DNA of 64,000 nt. It comes from an uncultured Bacilli bacterium (lineage in GTDB: Bacteria; Bacillota_I; Bacilli_A; RF39; UBA660). The DNA is taken from the NCBI GenBank assembly GCA_934086315.1, contig CAKOHZ010000002.1, forward strand, positions 186,001 through 250,000, in the 5' to 3' direction. The notes under the pieces were generated by a model, which was not told the origin of the DNA, made no database searches, and saw only the letters and a program-made list of their open reading frames with translations. The translations under genes were made by a program, and so were the position numbers. This document shows, piece by piece, positions 1-9,395 of this stretch (position 1 is its first letter; each line of letters begins with the position of its first letter).

Positions 1-2250
1 ATTATAAGTCATGAATGCTACAACTAAGTTTTTACCTAAACCTATTTCTCCTTTATCAGTAGAAGGTCCATCAGCAATTATTTCTCCTTTATGAACTTGT
101 TCACCTTTCTTAACGATTGGTCTTTGATTATAACAAGTTTCATTATTACTTCTTTGATAACTAACTAGTTCATAAGTATGTTTTTCTTCTAAACCTTTAA
201 CTATGATCTTTTTAGCATCAACATATTCTACTACACCATCTAAGTCGCATACTACTGAACAACCAGAATCACGAGCTATAGCAGCTTCTACTCCAGTTCC
301 TACAATAGGAGCTTCTGTAATCATTAGTGGTACAGCTTGTCTTTGCATGTTTGCACCCATTAGTGTACGGTTAGCATCATCATGTTCCATAAATGGAATC
401 ATACTTGTTGTAACAGATACAATTTGTGATGGTGAAACATCTATATAATCTACCTTCTCACGAGGAACGATCATATTATCTTTATTATATCTAACTGGAA
501 CTGTTTCAGAACTTATATAGCCATTATCATCTACATCAATTGTAGCTTGACTAATGTAATAATCTTCTTCTTCATCAGCAGTCATATATACTATTTCATC
601 AGTTATTTTATTATCAACAACTTTTCTATATGGAGTCATTATAAATCCATATTCATTAATTCTAGCATAACTAGCAAGTGATGTAATAAGTCCAATGTTT
701 TGACCTTCTGGAGTCTCAATAGGACAAATTCTACCATAGTGAGATGGGTTAACATCACGAACTTCCATACCAGCTCTATCTCTTGATAAACCACCTGGAC
801 CTAAAGCACTAAGTCTACGTTTATCATTTAATTCTGATAATGGGTTTATTTGATCCATGAATTTAGAAAGTTGACTGCTACCAAAGAATTCTTTTAAAGA
901 AGCAGTAACCGGTCTAATATTAATTAATGATTTTGGAGTAACAGCATCAATCTCTTGAGTAGACATCTTATCTCTAATTTGTCTTTCCATACGTGCTATA
1001 CCAATTCTAAATTGATTTTGAATTAATTCTCCAACTTGTCTTACACGTCTATTTCCTAAGTGATCTATTTCATCATACTTACCAACACCATATAATAAAC
1101 AAATATAATATGAAAGTGATGCATAAACATCAGAAATAGTTAATCTCTTAGTATCAATAGTTTGATCATTACCAATAATCTTAATAACTTTTTCATCTTC
1201 ATCATTAGAATATACAAGAACTTCTTGAATCTTATTGTATGTATCTAATTCTTCATTAATAGTTACTTCTTTTACTCCATATCCATTTTCAAAATATGGT
1301 TTAATATTTTCAAGAATATCTTTAGTAATTACTGTACCTTTTTTAACAATAACTTCTCCATCGATTTCTATATCTTGAGCTATTTTAGCATTTAGAAGTC
1401 TATCTAATACATTAAGTTTTTTATTAAATTTATATCTACCAACTTTACCTAAATCATATCTAAATTTATCAAAGAATCTAACGATTAATTGGTTTTTAGC
1501 AGAATCTAATGTAGCTGGTTCACCTGGTCTTAATTTTTCATATATTTCAATTAATGCTTCATCAGTATTCTTAGTAGAATCTTTTTCTAAAGTATTAATT
1601 AAATATTCATCTTGACCAAATAATTCTAAAATTTCATCGTCACTTGAAAGTCCTAAAGCTCTTAATAATGTAGTAACAGGAACTTTACGAGTTCTATCTA
1701 TTCTTACATATAAGATTCCTCTAGCATCAAGTTCATATTCAAGCCAAGTACCTTTATTAGGTCTTACTTCACTTGTAATGATATTTCTACCACTCTTATC
1801 TACTTCATTCTTGTAATAACAAGATGGTCCCATAACAAGTTGTGAGTTAATAACTCTCTCTGCTCCATTAATTATGAATGAACCAGTATCAGTCATTAAA
1901 GGCATATCACCTAAGAATACTTCTTGTTCCTTAACTTCACCAGTCTCATTAATAAATAATCTAGCTTTTACTTTTAAAGGTGCAGAATATGTAACTTTTC
2001 TTTCACGACTTTCTTTAACAGAATATTTAGGCTCATCAAAATAATAATCACCAAATTCTAGTGATAATGAACCAGAAAAACTTTCAACAGGAAAAATATC
2101 CTCAAATACTTCCTTGATTCCTTCCTTTAAAAATAAGTCAAATGAACTTTTCTGAATTTCTAATAAATTAGAAAGTTCTAGCGTACTACGCTTTGTTGAG
2201 AAACTTCTTCTTTCTCTATGGTCACCAAATTTTACTGTTTTGTATGCCAC
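1..2250 (-). CDS. rpoB: DNA-directed RNA polymerase subunit beta, partial (C-terminus off the window)
   Basis: Beta subunit of RNA polymerase, cut by the left edge after 750 codons; roughly the last third of a normal subunit is missing. The start is a GTG at 2248-2250, chosen because a typical RpoB N-terminus ([17 protein letters not shown]) follows and GGGGTGA precedes it by 4 nt. The rifampicin-binding region is visible ([17 protein letters not shown], then [12 protein letters not shown]). The position matching E. coli His526 is Asp here (residue 476, codon 823-825). The last residues (VAFMTYN) match the family block that leads into the NFEDS region. The gene follows rplJ, rplL and an RsmC-like gene, but has its own promoter. 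rpoC presumably follows outside the window. Confidence 0.97.
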   Translation of the reverse strand, partial: MAYKTVKFGDHRERRSFSTKRSTLELSNLLEIQKSSFDLFLKEGIKEVFEDIFPVESFSGSLSLEFGDYYFDEPKYSVKESRERKVTYSAPLKVKARLFINETGEVKEQEVFLGDMPLMTDTGSFIINGAERVINSQLVMGPSCYYKNEVDKSGRNIITSEVRPNKGTWLEYELDARGILYVRIDRTRKVPVTTLLRALGLSSDDEILELFGQDEYLINTLEKDSTKNTDEALIEIYEKLRPGEPATLDSAKNQLIVRFFDKFRYDLGKVGRYKFNKKLNVLDRLLNAKIAQDIEIDGEVIVKKGTVITKDILENIKPYFENGYGVKEVTINEELDTYNKIQEVLVYSNDEDEKVIKIIGNDQTIDTKRLTISDVYASLSYYICLLYGVGKYDEIDHLGNRRVRQVGELIQNQFRIGIARMERQIRDKMSTQEIDAVTPKSLINIRPVTASLKEFFGSSQLSKFMDQINPLSELNDKRRLSALGPGGLSRDRAGMEVRDVNPSHYGRICPIETPEGQNIGLITSLASYARINEYGFIMTPYRKVVDNKITDEIVYMTADEEEDYYISQATIDVDDNGYISSETVPVRYNKDNMIVPREKVDYIDVSPSQIVSVTTSMIPFMEHDDANRTLMGANMQRQAVPLMITEAPIVGTGVEAAIARDSGCSVVCDLDGVVEYVDAKKIIVKGLEEKHTYELVSYQRSNNETCYNQRPIVKKGEQVHKGEIIADGPSTDKGEIGLGKNLVVAFMTYN

Positions 2251-2321
2251 TTTTTCACCCCAATCCTAAATTTTTAAAGAACACAAATTTTAAAAATAAA
2301 ACAAATGTACTGCAATATAAA

Positions 2322-2351
2322 ATTTTACCACACTCTATTTCAATAAGTCAA
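2322..2351 (-). promoter_or_regulatory. Promoter of rpoB
   Basis: Minus-strand -35 TTGACT (2346-2351), 18 bp spacer, -10 TAAAAT (2322-2327) preceded by TGG, an extended -10 element. It lies between the RsmC-like gene and the rpoB GTG start, so rpoB can be transcribed apart from rplJL. Predicted by eye only. Confidence 0.55.
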
Positions 2352-2385
2352 TTATTTTTTATTAAAAATGTCAAGCAATTTTATA

Positions 2386-2973
2386 TTATTTTACTTTAAA
2401 TATAAAGTAACCTTTATCTTTGTTAATTATTTCTACTTTTCTTTGCTCTTCAAGAATCTTCTTTATTGATAAAGCACCTTGATCTTTACGAATAACGAAA
2501 TATAATGTTCCATCACTCTCTAAATGATCAAAAGCACCCTCTAAAATCTCTAATAATTTAGTTTTACCTACTCTAATTGGTGGATTAGTAATAATTACAT
2601 TGTATTTATTTTTAATATTTGAATATGCATCACTTATAAATGCACTTCCATTAAACTTAGGATAACGTTTAATATTTCTATTTGTTAGATGGACAGCTCT
2701 TTTATTTACATCAATCATATCTACATATGAATTTGTAAGAACACTTACTACTATTCCTATAAATCCATAACCACAGCCAACGTCTAATACATTAACATTA
2801 GTTATGTTCTCTTTTAGATATGTTTCTAATAATAATTTACTTCCATAATCGACATTCTTTTTACTAAACACACCATTATCGCTATAAAACGTGAAAAAAG
2901 AAGAATCATATTTATAACTTAATTCTCTAATTTCACTCTTTAAGTTCATATCATTTTCGAAATAATGACTCAT
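2386..2973 (-). CDS. Class I SAM-dependent methyltransferase, RsmC/YbxB-like
   Basis: 195-residue methyltransferase of the MTS family (16S rRNA guanine-N2 methyltransferase RsmC type). Visible are the SAM-binding loop DVGCGYGFIGI (about residues 60-70) and the catalytic motif ITNPPIRVGK (about 129-138). It is short because it has only the C-terminal catalytic half of E. coli RsmC, like B. subtilis YbxB. It sits between rplL and rpoB exactly as ybxB does in B. subtilis, which supports the call. The start ATG is preceded by AAGGAG. A hairpin terminator lies between rplL and this gene, so its transcription probably depends on read-through. The exact target nucleotide is not shown by the sequence. 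Confidence 0.85.
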   Translation of the reverse strand: MSHYFENDMNLKSEIRELSYKYDSSFFTFYSDNGVFSKKNVDYGSKLLLETYLKENITNVNVLDVGCGYGFIGIVVSVLTNSYVDMIDVNKRAVHLTNRNIKRYPKFNGSAFISDAYSNIKNKYNVIITNPPIRVGKTKLLEILEGAFDHLESDGTLYFVIRKDQGALSIKKILEEQRKVEIINKDKGYFIFKVK

Positions 2974-2997
2974 ACAATTCTCCTTCTCTTATATACG

Positions 2998-3022
2998 CAA
3001 AAAAGCCTTTTAACAAGGCTCA
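2998..3022 (-). terminator. Hairpin terminator/attenuator after rplL
   Basis: Minus strand: AGCCTT, short loop, AAGGCT, then a run of six T. It lies just after the rplL stop and before the RsmC-like gene, so it would uncouple ribosomal stalk genes from the downstream genes. Confidence 0.7.
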
Positions 3023-3030
3023 TAGTTAAA

Positions 3031-3402
3031 TTAAGCTAATTCTACAGTAGCACCAGCTTCTTCTAATTTAGCTTTTAATTCTTCAGCTTCACTAGCAGGA
3101 ATTCCTTCTTTAACATTTCCACCAGCATCAGCGATATCTTTAGCTTCTTTAAGACCTAATCCAGTAACTTCTCTAATTACTTTAATAACTTGTAATTTTT
3201 GAGCACCAGCAGCTTTTAATACTACAGTCTTAACTCCACTTCCTGCATTGTCCTCTTCAGCAGCAGCTGGAGCAGCAGCAACAGCAACAGCACTAGGATC
3301 AACACCAAATTCTTCTTTCATCATATCAACTAATTCTTTAACTTCAAGAATAGTTTTTTCTTTTAAAGCTTCAATAATATCTTTGTTTTCAATCTTTGCC
3401 AT
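3031..3402 (-). CDS. rplL: 50S ribosomal protein L7/L12
   Basis: Ribosomal stalk protein that recruits translation GTPases. It is 123 residues, the normal length: an N-terminal dimerisation helix region ([17 protein letters not shown]), an Ala/Glu-rich flexible hinge at about 40-55, and the C-terminal globular domain with the conserved [17 protein letters not shown] and [11 protein letters not shown] stretches. Translation starts at ATG 3400-3402 after GGAGG. It starts two bases after rplJ ends, so the two are in one operon under the L10 leader. Confidence 0.98.
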   Translation of the reverse strand: MAKIENKDIIEALKEKTILEVKELVDMMKEEFGVDPSAVAVAAAPAAAEEDNAGSGVKTVVLKAAGAQKLQVIKVIREVTGLGLKEAKDIADAGGNVKEGIPASEAEELKAKLEEAGATVELA

Positions 3403-3403
3403 A

Positions 3404-3907
3404 TTAATTATTTCCTCCTTCTTCTAACTTTTCAGCATATAGATTTAATCCAATACTTAAATTTCTTACATGTTCCATTAAACCACCAGCAAACATTGTA
3501 AGTAATCCTTCCATACTTGGAATAGTTGCATATTGAGCAATTACATTGCTATCAGCAAATTCTGAATCAATGTATCCTACTCTAACTTCTAGAGCTGGGT
3601 GTTCTTTAGCAAACTTACTAACAACTTTGATAGGTTCAATAATAGAATCAGCAAAAAGATAAGCATTAGGTCCTTCCATGTAATCACTTAATTTAATATT
3701 CTTTTGATTTAATGCAATATTCATAAGAGTATTTTTATAAATTTTTACATCAGAATTAACTTCTCTTAAACTTCTTCTTAACTCTGCAAATTCACTAACT
3801 GTTAAACCTTGATAATTTAATAACAAGAATGTTTTAGAATTATCTAATTTTTTAGTTATTTCATTTACAACAGCTTCTTTTTGTTTAAGTATCTCTTTAC
3901 TTGCCAT
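3404..3907 (-). CDS. rplJ: 50S ribosomal protein L10
   Basis: L10, the base of the ribosomal stalk that binds 23S rRNA and carries L7/L12 dimers; 167 residues. The reading frame opens 15 nt further upstream (3922), but that ATG lies inside the Shine-Dalgarno stretch: AAAGGAGACTAT precedes the second ATG (3905-3907), and the protein then starts [13 protein letters not shown] as in other Firmicutes. Visible family block: [19 protein letters not shown] (about residues 32-50). Regulated by the L10 leader just upstream, in which excess L10(L12) would favour termination. Confidence 0.97.
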   Translation of the reverse strand: MASKEILKQKEAVVNEITKKLDNSKTFLLLNYQGLTVSEFAELRRSLREVNSDVKIYKNTLMNIALNQKNIKLSDYMEGPNAYLFADSIIEPIKVVSKFAKEHPALEVRVGYIDSEFADSNVIAQYATIPSMEGLLTMFAGGLMEHVRNLSIGLNLYAEKLEEGGNN

Positions 3908-3920
3908 ATAGTCTCCTTTC

Positions 3921-4031
3921 ATAAATTAAAAAGTTTCCTCATGACAAGGAAACTTGTAATAATCGTCATTATTAATTGTTTCCTCGGTAAGATTTACGCA
4001 TCAAGCACTTACTGTCTTTGGTCACTTCACG
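3921..4031 (-). ncRNA. L10 (rplJ) autoregulatory leader with terminator
   Basis: The 5' leader of rplJL. On the minus strand it has the AGACAGTAAGTG ... CTTACCGAGG pairing segment seen in Firmicutes L10 leaders. It ends in a hairpin of AAGTTTCC and GGAAACTT (3931-3955) followed by T residues, placed right before the rplJ Shine-Dalgarno. In the known mechanism L10 binds the leader and promotes termination. Family membership is recognised from motif and position; a covariance-model search would decide. Confidence 0.75.
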
Positions 4032-4037
4032 AATTAG

Positions 4038-4066
4038 ATTATACAATATTATTTTTAAGTTGTAAA
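4038..4066 (-). promoter_or_regulatory. Promoter of the rplJ-rplL operon
   Basis: Minus-strand -35 TTTACA (4061-4066), spacer of exactly 17 bp, -10 TATAAT (4038-4043). Transcription would start near 4031, at the beginning of the L10 leader. Confidence 0.8.
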
Positions 4067-4089
4067 CCCCTTTTTTAATTTTTTTACGA

Positions 4090-5715
4090 TTATCCTACTA
4101 TATATGGACTATCACTAGTTCCATCTCCAGTAACCTTAGCAGTTCCTGAGATTGAAATTACAGGTATAACTCCTACACCACTAGTAGTATCATCAAGGAA
4201 AGTACTAGATAAAGCACCAGTATCTGTTATATACCATATATAACCATGTTTATTATTTGAGTTTGGTGAATAGAAATCAAATGGTGACATAGTCCATGAA
4301 TATTCTTTACTATATAAGAAATTAGTTTTATTATCTTCTTCTGTCAATCCAGCATATGCAGCCTCTTCAGCAGTTAATAATGCAATTGGATAAGTAAGTT
4401 TATTATTACCAAATAATTTTTTACCGCCATTATCTAGTGATAAAGTAAATTTATCATTTGTTTGAATACATTTATATTGAGGATTTGCGTTTTCAGAACT
4501 ATAATCAGCATATATTCTACGAGATGTACCATAAAAATAGTTATTATAACCATATGCTTTGTTAGAATATGATGTACCACCAGCATTAATCGCACCACCA
4601 CCACTTCTATCATTACAATAGATTGTATTTGCAACTAAAGCTTTTACATCATCACCCTTACTTAGAATATTATTAACATACCAATTATCTAAAACTGTTT
4701 TAATTGTACTATTATATTTATTACTATGAGCTGTCGCATATGAAGTACTATATCCAGTATTATTTAAACCATTCATATATCCTACATATGAGTTATCATT
4801 ACCAACTCTATTATAAACTGTAGTTCCAAGTCTAACAGAAGTACCTGTAGTAGAACATTTACCATCTTGATAAGTTCCATTATATCTCAATTTTAAAGAA
4901 CCATCTTCATTAGTTCTAATAACCTTCCAACAATAATCAGCAAAAACTAAATAATTGTTTGTAACATTACCTCTATAAAAATATACTCTTTTACCATCCT
5001 CAGTTTTACTAATATCTGTTGTAAAATATAATCCTTTACCATTGGTATCACTTGATATTTCACCAAAATTAATTCCAGTTTCACTAGTTACGTATGCACT
5101 ACTAACATTATCTGCATATGGTTCTTCACTAGCAACCATTTTACATCTAATATCTTCACTACTACTATTACATAAAGCAAACCATGGTTTATCTTCTTGT
5201 ACGCCAAGAACACCACTGAATATTTTTCCTTGATTATAATCTTGAGGTTCAGTTGAATCTTCAAATGTAATAGTTATTGTATACTTATGAGTAACACCAA
5301 CTTCTAAGAATATTTCATCTTTAACAGGTTCACCATTAATTACTCTCTGAGTTATATTTCCACAAGTACCATTTTCGTTTCCATCCTTATCTATTCTAGT
5401 ACAAGTTCCCGCTATTAACATTTCATCATTAATTATTTCATTAGTTAATTCTTGCCATATAATTTTATAATAAACATCAAAAGTACCAACGTTTTGAACA
5501 GATAATTCTTTAGTAATTGTATCTCCAGGTTTAGCACCATTAAGAACAATTTCCGGAGAATCAGTATATATTAATTTAAGTGTTCCTGTTTCAACAACAT
5601 TATCCTTTACTTCATTATTATCAAACGCAGCTTTAAAATATGCGTATGAAAAGCCTAAACTAGCTAAAAGAAGAAAAACAATTCCAATACCAAATATAAT
5701 TTTTTTATCTTTCAT
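4090..5715 (-). CDS. SipW-type signal peptide surface protein with C-terminal DUF6273-like domain
   Basis: 541-residue secreted protein of unknown role. The N-terminus (residues 1-28, with LLLASLGFSYAYF) is the type of signal peptide recognised by SipW-like signal peptidases in TasA/camelysin-family proteins. A beta-rich domain follows (about 38-195), carrying ETGTLKL and KPGDTITKELSVQNVGT, shared with the next gene. The large C-terminal part (about 230-541) ends with SWTMSPFDFYS and GVIPVISISGTAKVTG, resembling the Ser/Trp-rich DUF6273-type domains of gut Firmicutes. AAAGGAG precedes the ATG. It lies 20 bp behind its paralogue 5736-6959, probably in one operon. No SipW gene is in the window. 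Confidence 0.7.
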   Translation of the reverse strand: MKDKKIIFGIGIVFLLLASLGFSYAYFKAAFDNNEVKDNVVETGTLKLIYTDSPEIVLNGAKPGDTITKELSVQNVGTFDVYYKIIWQELTNEIINDEMLIAGTCTRIDKDGNENGTCGNITQRVINGEPVKDEIFLEVGVTHKYTITITFEDSTEPQDYNQGKIFSGVLGVQEDKPWFALCNSSSEDIRCKMVASEEPYADNVSSAYVTSETGINFGEISSDTNGKGLYFTTDISKTEDGKRVYFYRGNVTNNYLVFADYCWKVIRTNEDGSLKLRYNGTYQDGKCSTTGTSVRLGTTVYNRVGNDNSYVGYMNGLNNTGYSTSYATAHSNKYNSTIKTVLDNWYVNNILSKGDDVKALVANTIYCNDRSGGGAINAGGTSYSNKAYGYNNYFYGTSRRIYADYSSENANPQYKCIQTNDKFTLSLDNGGKKLFGNNKLTYPIALLTAEEAAYAGLTEEDNKTNFLYSKEYSWTMSPFDFYSPNSNNKHGYIWYITDTGALSSTFLDDTTSGVGVIPVISISGTAKVTGDGTSDSPYIVG

Positions 5716-5735
5716 TGCTCATTACTCCTTTCGCT

Positions 5736-6959
5736 TTATCCTATTCTAAATGCAGGTGAAACACCATAAGCATTATTAGCATCTCCAGCATTACCCCAAC
5801 TACCTGAATCTGTTGCAAAGAAGAAACTACTAACATTATTAGAATAGCCAGTTCTAAACCACCAATATTCACTAGAAGTTCCTAACTTCTTTATAGCACC
5901 ATCAGAATTATCAGCAGTTACGCCTAAGTTTTTATAATAATCTAATTGTCTTGTTAATTCATTGGCTGTGTCATAACTATAAGACCAACCACCATAAATT
6001 TCTCCAGGAGCTAATAAATATAATTTATCAGTAGAAGTAAAATTACTACTATCAGCTGCTCCTCTACCAGATACGCTAAATGTATCAATTATCCCATTTT
6101 TTATCACAGCAGGCATTGCATTATAAATATCATTATTTAAATATGTATACATTGAAGATGCTGGCCAACCACCAACAGTAGTAGCAGTACTATTCATATT
6201 ATAAGTACTAATAATATCAGCAAATTCTATAACAAAACCACATGCAGTTTGTGAAAATCCATCATTGCCACATTCTTCAGAAGTAGTATTATTAGCAACT
6301 CTAACTGTGTGTGTTCCAAAATTTCCTAATTCAATACTTTTAGTATCACCAACATTATATTCACTACCTAATCCTGATTTTACAATATCAATAATATCTA
6401 CCCAACTATCAGTAGCAAAATTAGGTTTAGTATATTCAGATACACCCAATACACCATTAAATTTCTTACCCTGATTATAATTTTGATCAGCATCTATGTT
6501 CTTAAAAGTAATTTTGATACTATACTTATGTGCAATATTAGGCTCAATATCTATTTTTCTCTTAAGAGCACCACCTGTTATAGCAGTAACATCAATGCCA
6601 CTACAAGTACCACTTTCTTCATTAGTAGTATTATCTATTCTAATACAACTTGCCTCAATAACCATTTCATCATTTTCTATTTCATTTGTTAATTCTTGCC
6701 AAACTAAATTATAGCTAGCATTCAAAGTTCCAGTATTTTTAATATTAATTTCTTTAGTTAAGCTATCACCCGGTTTCATATTTTCAAGTACTACTTGAGG
6801 TCCATCAACATAAGTTAATTCTAAAGTACCTGTTGAAACAACTTGATCCTTTACATCTTGATTTGTAATGTTATTACTAAAGTAAGCATAAGAAAAACCT
6901 ACGCTAGCTAAAAAAACAAATGCTAATCCAATCCAAGCTAACATTCTTTTATTGTTCAT
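5736..6959 (-). CDS. SipW-type signal peptide surface protein, paralogue of the downstream gene
   Basis: 407-residue secreted protein, start at ATG 6957-6959, 11 nt after GGAGG. The upstream in-frame TTG/ATG codons overlap the ribosome-binding site and are unlikely starts. The signal segment is FVFLASVGFSYAYFSNN. The following domain (VSTGTLELTYVDG, KPGDSLTKEINIKNTGT) is clearly homologous to that of the next gene. The C-terminus WWFRTGYSN ... GVSPAFRIG has the tryptophan/PAF pattern of DUF6273-like domains. First gene of the pair, behind a good promoter. Function unknown; a matrix, fimbrial or adhesive role would be inference from TasA-like N-termini. Confidence 0.7.
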   Translation of the reverse strand: MNNKRMLAWIGLAFVFLASVGFSYAYFSNNITNQDVKDQVVSTGTLELTYVDGPQVVLENMKPGDSLTKEINIKNTGTLNASYNLVWQELTNEIENDEMVIEASCIRIDNTTNEESGTCSGIDVTAITGGALKRKIDIEPNIAHKYSIKITFKNIDADQNYNQGKKFNGVLGVSEYTKPNFATDSWVDIIDIVKSGLGSEYNVGDTKSIELGNFGTHTVRVANNTTSEECGNDGFSQTACGFVIEFADIISTYNMNSTATTVGGWPASSMYTYLNNDIYNAMPAVIKNGIIDTFSVSGRGAADSSNFTSTDKLYLLAPGEIYGGWSYSYDTANELTRQLDYYKNLGVTADNSDGAIKKLGTSSEYWWFRTGYSNNVSSFFFATDSGSWGNAGDANNAYGVSPAFRIG

Positions 6960-7003
6960 ATAATAATCATCCTCCATCAATTATCTACCTATATTACAAT
7001 TAC

Positions 7004-7032
7004 ATTATACATAGTTTTTACAAAAGTGTAAA
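7004..7032 (-). promoter_or_regulatory. Promoter of the SipW-type gene pair
   Basis: Minus-strand -35 TTTACA (7027-7032), 17 bp spacer, -10 TATAAT (7004-7009). Same boxes and spacing as the rplJ promoter, which suggests strong expression by the housekeeping sigma factor. Confidence 0.75.
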
Positions 7033-7054
7033 TGGTAAATAGTCAATTTTCACA

Positions 7055-7095
7055 AGAAAGAAAAAGTGTAAAAATAATTTCTACACTTTTTTCTT
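7055..7095 (-). terminator. Terminator after cdaR
   Basis: Minus strand: AAAGTGTA, loop, TACACTTT followed by T-rich sequence, immediately after the cdaR stop codon. Confidence 0.75.
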
Positions 7096-8469
7096 TTACT
7101 TTTTAGCAATTATTACTTCTATTTTAGTAGTTCTAGATGAATAAGATAATTTTAAGTCACTACCTGTTACCATTACTGGTACTTCATATGTACCTGGCTC
7201 TAAATCTGATAAATCAACGTAAGCCTTAATATCTTTAGAATCTAACTTATCTAATACTGATTTAACACCTTTAACTACAACATCAACTTTAGTATCACTT
7301 GCATTCTTGGCAAGAGGTTTGTATTTATTTGTATCTAAATGTTCGAACACTATTGGTATGTCTTTAAATTCTTTTGATGTTTCACCTTCCATTTTAACTT
7401 TAATAGTTATTGCTGTATCAGACATTGATCTAACACCTGTAGGTTTAACTATTGTTTCTTGGAAAGTCTTATCTTTACTAAGTCCATTTACATCTATTTC
7501 TACTTCAATTTCATTGATATCTTTAAGTACGTCTTCTTCACCATATAATGTAATATTATTTACATTTGATGTGATTGAACTAATAGCACTACCACTAGCT
7601 ACATCTCCAACTGGAACAACCTTAACTGGAACTGTCTTACTTGGACTAGATATTTCTACTGTAGCAGTTATAGTACCTGGAACTATTTCTATATCCTTAA
7701 TTTCAGTACCTTTTTCATCATATGCTATTAACTTAACATTTTCTAAAGTATAAGTACCAGCACTATTAGCATTTAATGCATTTACATCAACTAATGCTTT
7801 AACACTAGCGACTTTCTCTAGTTTTTCTTTATATGATTTAATAATTACTTCATCTCTATCAAGTTTAATTGAACTAATTACTAATGTACTTCCAAGTTTA
7901 TCTTTATTTAATATATCTGTTGTAACTGTACGAGAAGCACTAACTTTAGGATATATAACTATCGTAGCTCTTGATGGATCCACTTTATAATCTAATGATT
8001 TAATTGGATTATTATATTTAATACTTACTTTATGAGTACCAGCAGATAATCCTGTTAAATCTAAACTTAATTTATGATCTCCAAGTTGTTCTGCTAAGTA
8101 TAAATCACTTTTTCTTCCCATAAGTACTATATCAGCACTTTCTGGTATTCCCTCTACTACATATGCTTCTTCATTATATTCAGCAATTACTGGTTGATTT
8201 GATAAAACTATTGCTTCAGTTTCTACCAAATTAATTACTTTTCTATCAACTGCAAAGAATGCAGCAAACGCACATATTAATGAAACATATATAAGAGTAT
8301 TAGGTTTATTTAAGAACTTGTCTAAATTACCATTTCTATTACTTAACTTATCTCCTACAAAGTAAACTGCTTTAGATATTGGTGTTACCAATATTACATC
8401 TATTATTCTATATAATACTTTAAATATTCTTGCGAAGAATTTACCTATTTTCTTAAATGTTTTTTTCAT
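7096..8469 (-). CDS. cdaR: CdaA regulator, YbbR-domain protein
   Basis: Membrane-anchored regulator of the diadenylate cyclase CdaA; 457 residues. One transmembrane segment (about residues 55-75, IYVSLICAFAAFFAV) is followed by an extracytoplasmic part with several YbbR repeats. The longer reading frame starts at 8505, but the ATG at 8467-8469 (MKKTFKKIGKFF) has GAAGGTGAAG in front and is preferred. It then overlaps the end of cdaA by 17 bases, so the two are co-translated. In most Firmicutes glmM follows; here a terminator follows instead and glmM is not in the window. Confidence 0.88.
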   Translation of the reverse strand: MKKTFKKIGKFFARIFKVLYRIIDVILVTPISKAVYFVGDKLSNRNGNLDKFLNKPNTLIYVSLICAFAAFFAVDRKVINLVETEAIVLSNQPVIAEYNEEAYVVEGIPESADIVLMGRKSDLYLAEQLGDHKLSLDLTGLSAGTHKVSIKYNNPIKSLDYKVDPSRATIVIYPKVSASRTVTTDILNKDKLGSTLVISSIKLDRDEVIIKSYKEKLEKVASVKALVDVNALNANSAGTYTLENVKLIAYDEKGTEIKDIEIVPGTITATVEISSPSKTVPVKVVPVGDVASGSAISSITSNVNNITLYGEEDVLKDINEIEVEIDVNGLSKDKTFQETIVKPTGVRSMSDTAITIKVKMEGETSKEFKDIPIVFEHLDTNKYKPLAKNASDTKVDVVVKGVKSVLDKLDSKDIKAYVDLSDLEPGTYEVPVMVTGSDLKLSYSSRTTKIEVIIAKK

Positions 8470-9283
8470 TATCTTCACCTTCGCTTTCAGTCGTATCAGC
8501 CTCATAGAATGTTTCTTTCTTTGGTTGTAATTCTTCTAACAATAACATTCTAGCATCATCTAAAGATAAATTATAATTTAAGTCACTTTGTATAGCTATT
8601 GATATTCTACCAGTTTCTTCACTAACTATAACTGAAATACAATCTGATATTTCACTAATTCCAAGAGCAGCTCTATGTCGAGTACCAAGTCTCTTAGATA
8701 TATTAGGATTTGAACTAGTTGGGAATACACTACCAGCACAAGTTATCTTATCTCCTTGAATTATTACACCACCATCATGAAGTGGATTATTCTTCCAGAA
8801 TATTGATATTAATAACTCGCTAGTTATATCAGCATATAACTTAGTAGCTGGTTCTATATATTGAGCCAAACTATAATCTCTTTCTATAACTATTAAAGCT
8901 CCAATCTTATTTTTCTTTAAATAATCAAGAGCATTTACAATCTCATAAACTACTTTTTCTCTCTCATCTACAGTAAGAGTTTTATGTCTTCCTAGTAATT
9001 GACTTCTTCCTATACTTTCAAGAGCATTTCTAATCTCAGGTTGAAATATAATTATCAAAGCAAGAGGTCCCCAAGAAATAACATATTCTAAAATAATACC
9101 CACAGTATTTAAATTTAAAACTCCACTCAAGAACTTTAATAATACTATAATTATTACTCCTTTAAATATTAACGTTAATTTAAAATTATTTCTAGAATAT
9201 TTAAGTAATTGGTAAAACATAAACCAAACTACCATAATATCTAAAACTTTAGCTGCAATTTTTAATATTGTTGTATATATCAT
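8453..9283 (-). CDS. cdaA: Diadenylate cyclase CdaA
   Basis: Makes the second messenger cyclic-di-AMP from two ATP at the membrane; 276 residues. N-terminal hydrophobic segments (about 5-25, 38-80) are followed by the DAC (DisA_N) domain. The RHR motif is present (TRHRAALGIS, 202-204). The usual DGA catalytic motif reads DGG (residues 170-172, in PLHDGGVII), a conservative Ala to Gly change. VSEETGRISIA also matches the family. Start ATG behind GGAGG. First gene of the cdaA-cdaR operon, divergent from the 5-formyl-THF cyclo-ligase gene. Confidence 0.93.
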   Translation of the reverse strand: MIYTTILKIAAKVLDIMVVWFMFYQLLKYSRNNFKLTLIFKGVIIIVLLKFLSGVLNLNTVGIILEYVISWGPLALIIIFQPEIRNALESIGRSQLLGRHKTLTVDEREKVVYEIVNALDYLKKNKIGALIVIERDYSLAQYIEPATKLYADITSELLISIFWKNNPLHDGGVIIQGDKITCAGSVFPTSSNPNISKRLGTRHRAALGISEISDCISVIVSEETGRISIAIQSDLNYNLSLDDARMLLLEELQPKKETFYEADTTESEGEDNEKNI

Positions 9284-9306
9284 TTGATACCTCCATCTAT
9301 TAAAAT

Positions 9307-9335
9307 ATTATACACTAATTATTAATCTATTTCCA
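9307..9335 (-). promoter_or_regulatory. Promoter of cdaA-cdaR
   Basis: Minus strand: -10 TATAAT (9307-9312), 17 bp spacer, weak -35 TGGAAA (9330-9335). Located in the divergent intergenic region, about 24 bp before the cdaA start. Confidence 0.5.
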
Positions 9336-9350
9336 TATATTTAAAATATG

Positions 9351-9379
9351 TTTACAAAATAAATTATTTATTATATTTT
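9351..9379 (+). promoter_or_regulatory. Promoter of the 5-formyl-THF cyclo-ligase gene
   Basis: -35 TTTACA (9351-9356), 17 bp spacer, -10 TATTTT (9374-9379). Transcription would begin only about 10 nt before the ATG at 9396, leaving almost no 5' UTR. Confidence 0.45.
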
Positions 9380-9395
9380 ATGATAAACTATATAT

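Noticed and set aside
203..448. Plus-strand reading frame of 81 codons
   Set aside because: It lies antisense inside rpoB, with no Shine-Dalgarno and an unrelated composition.
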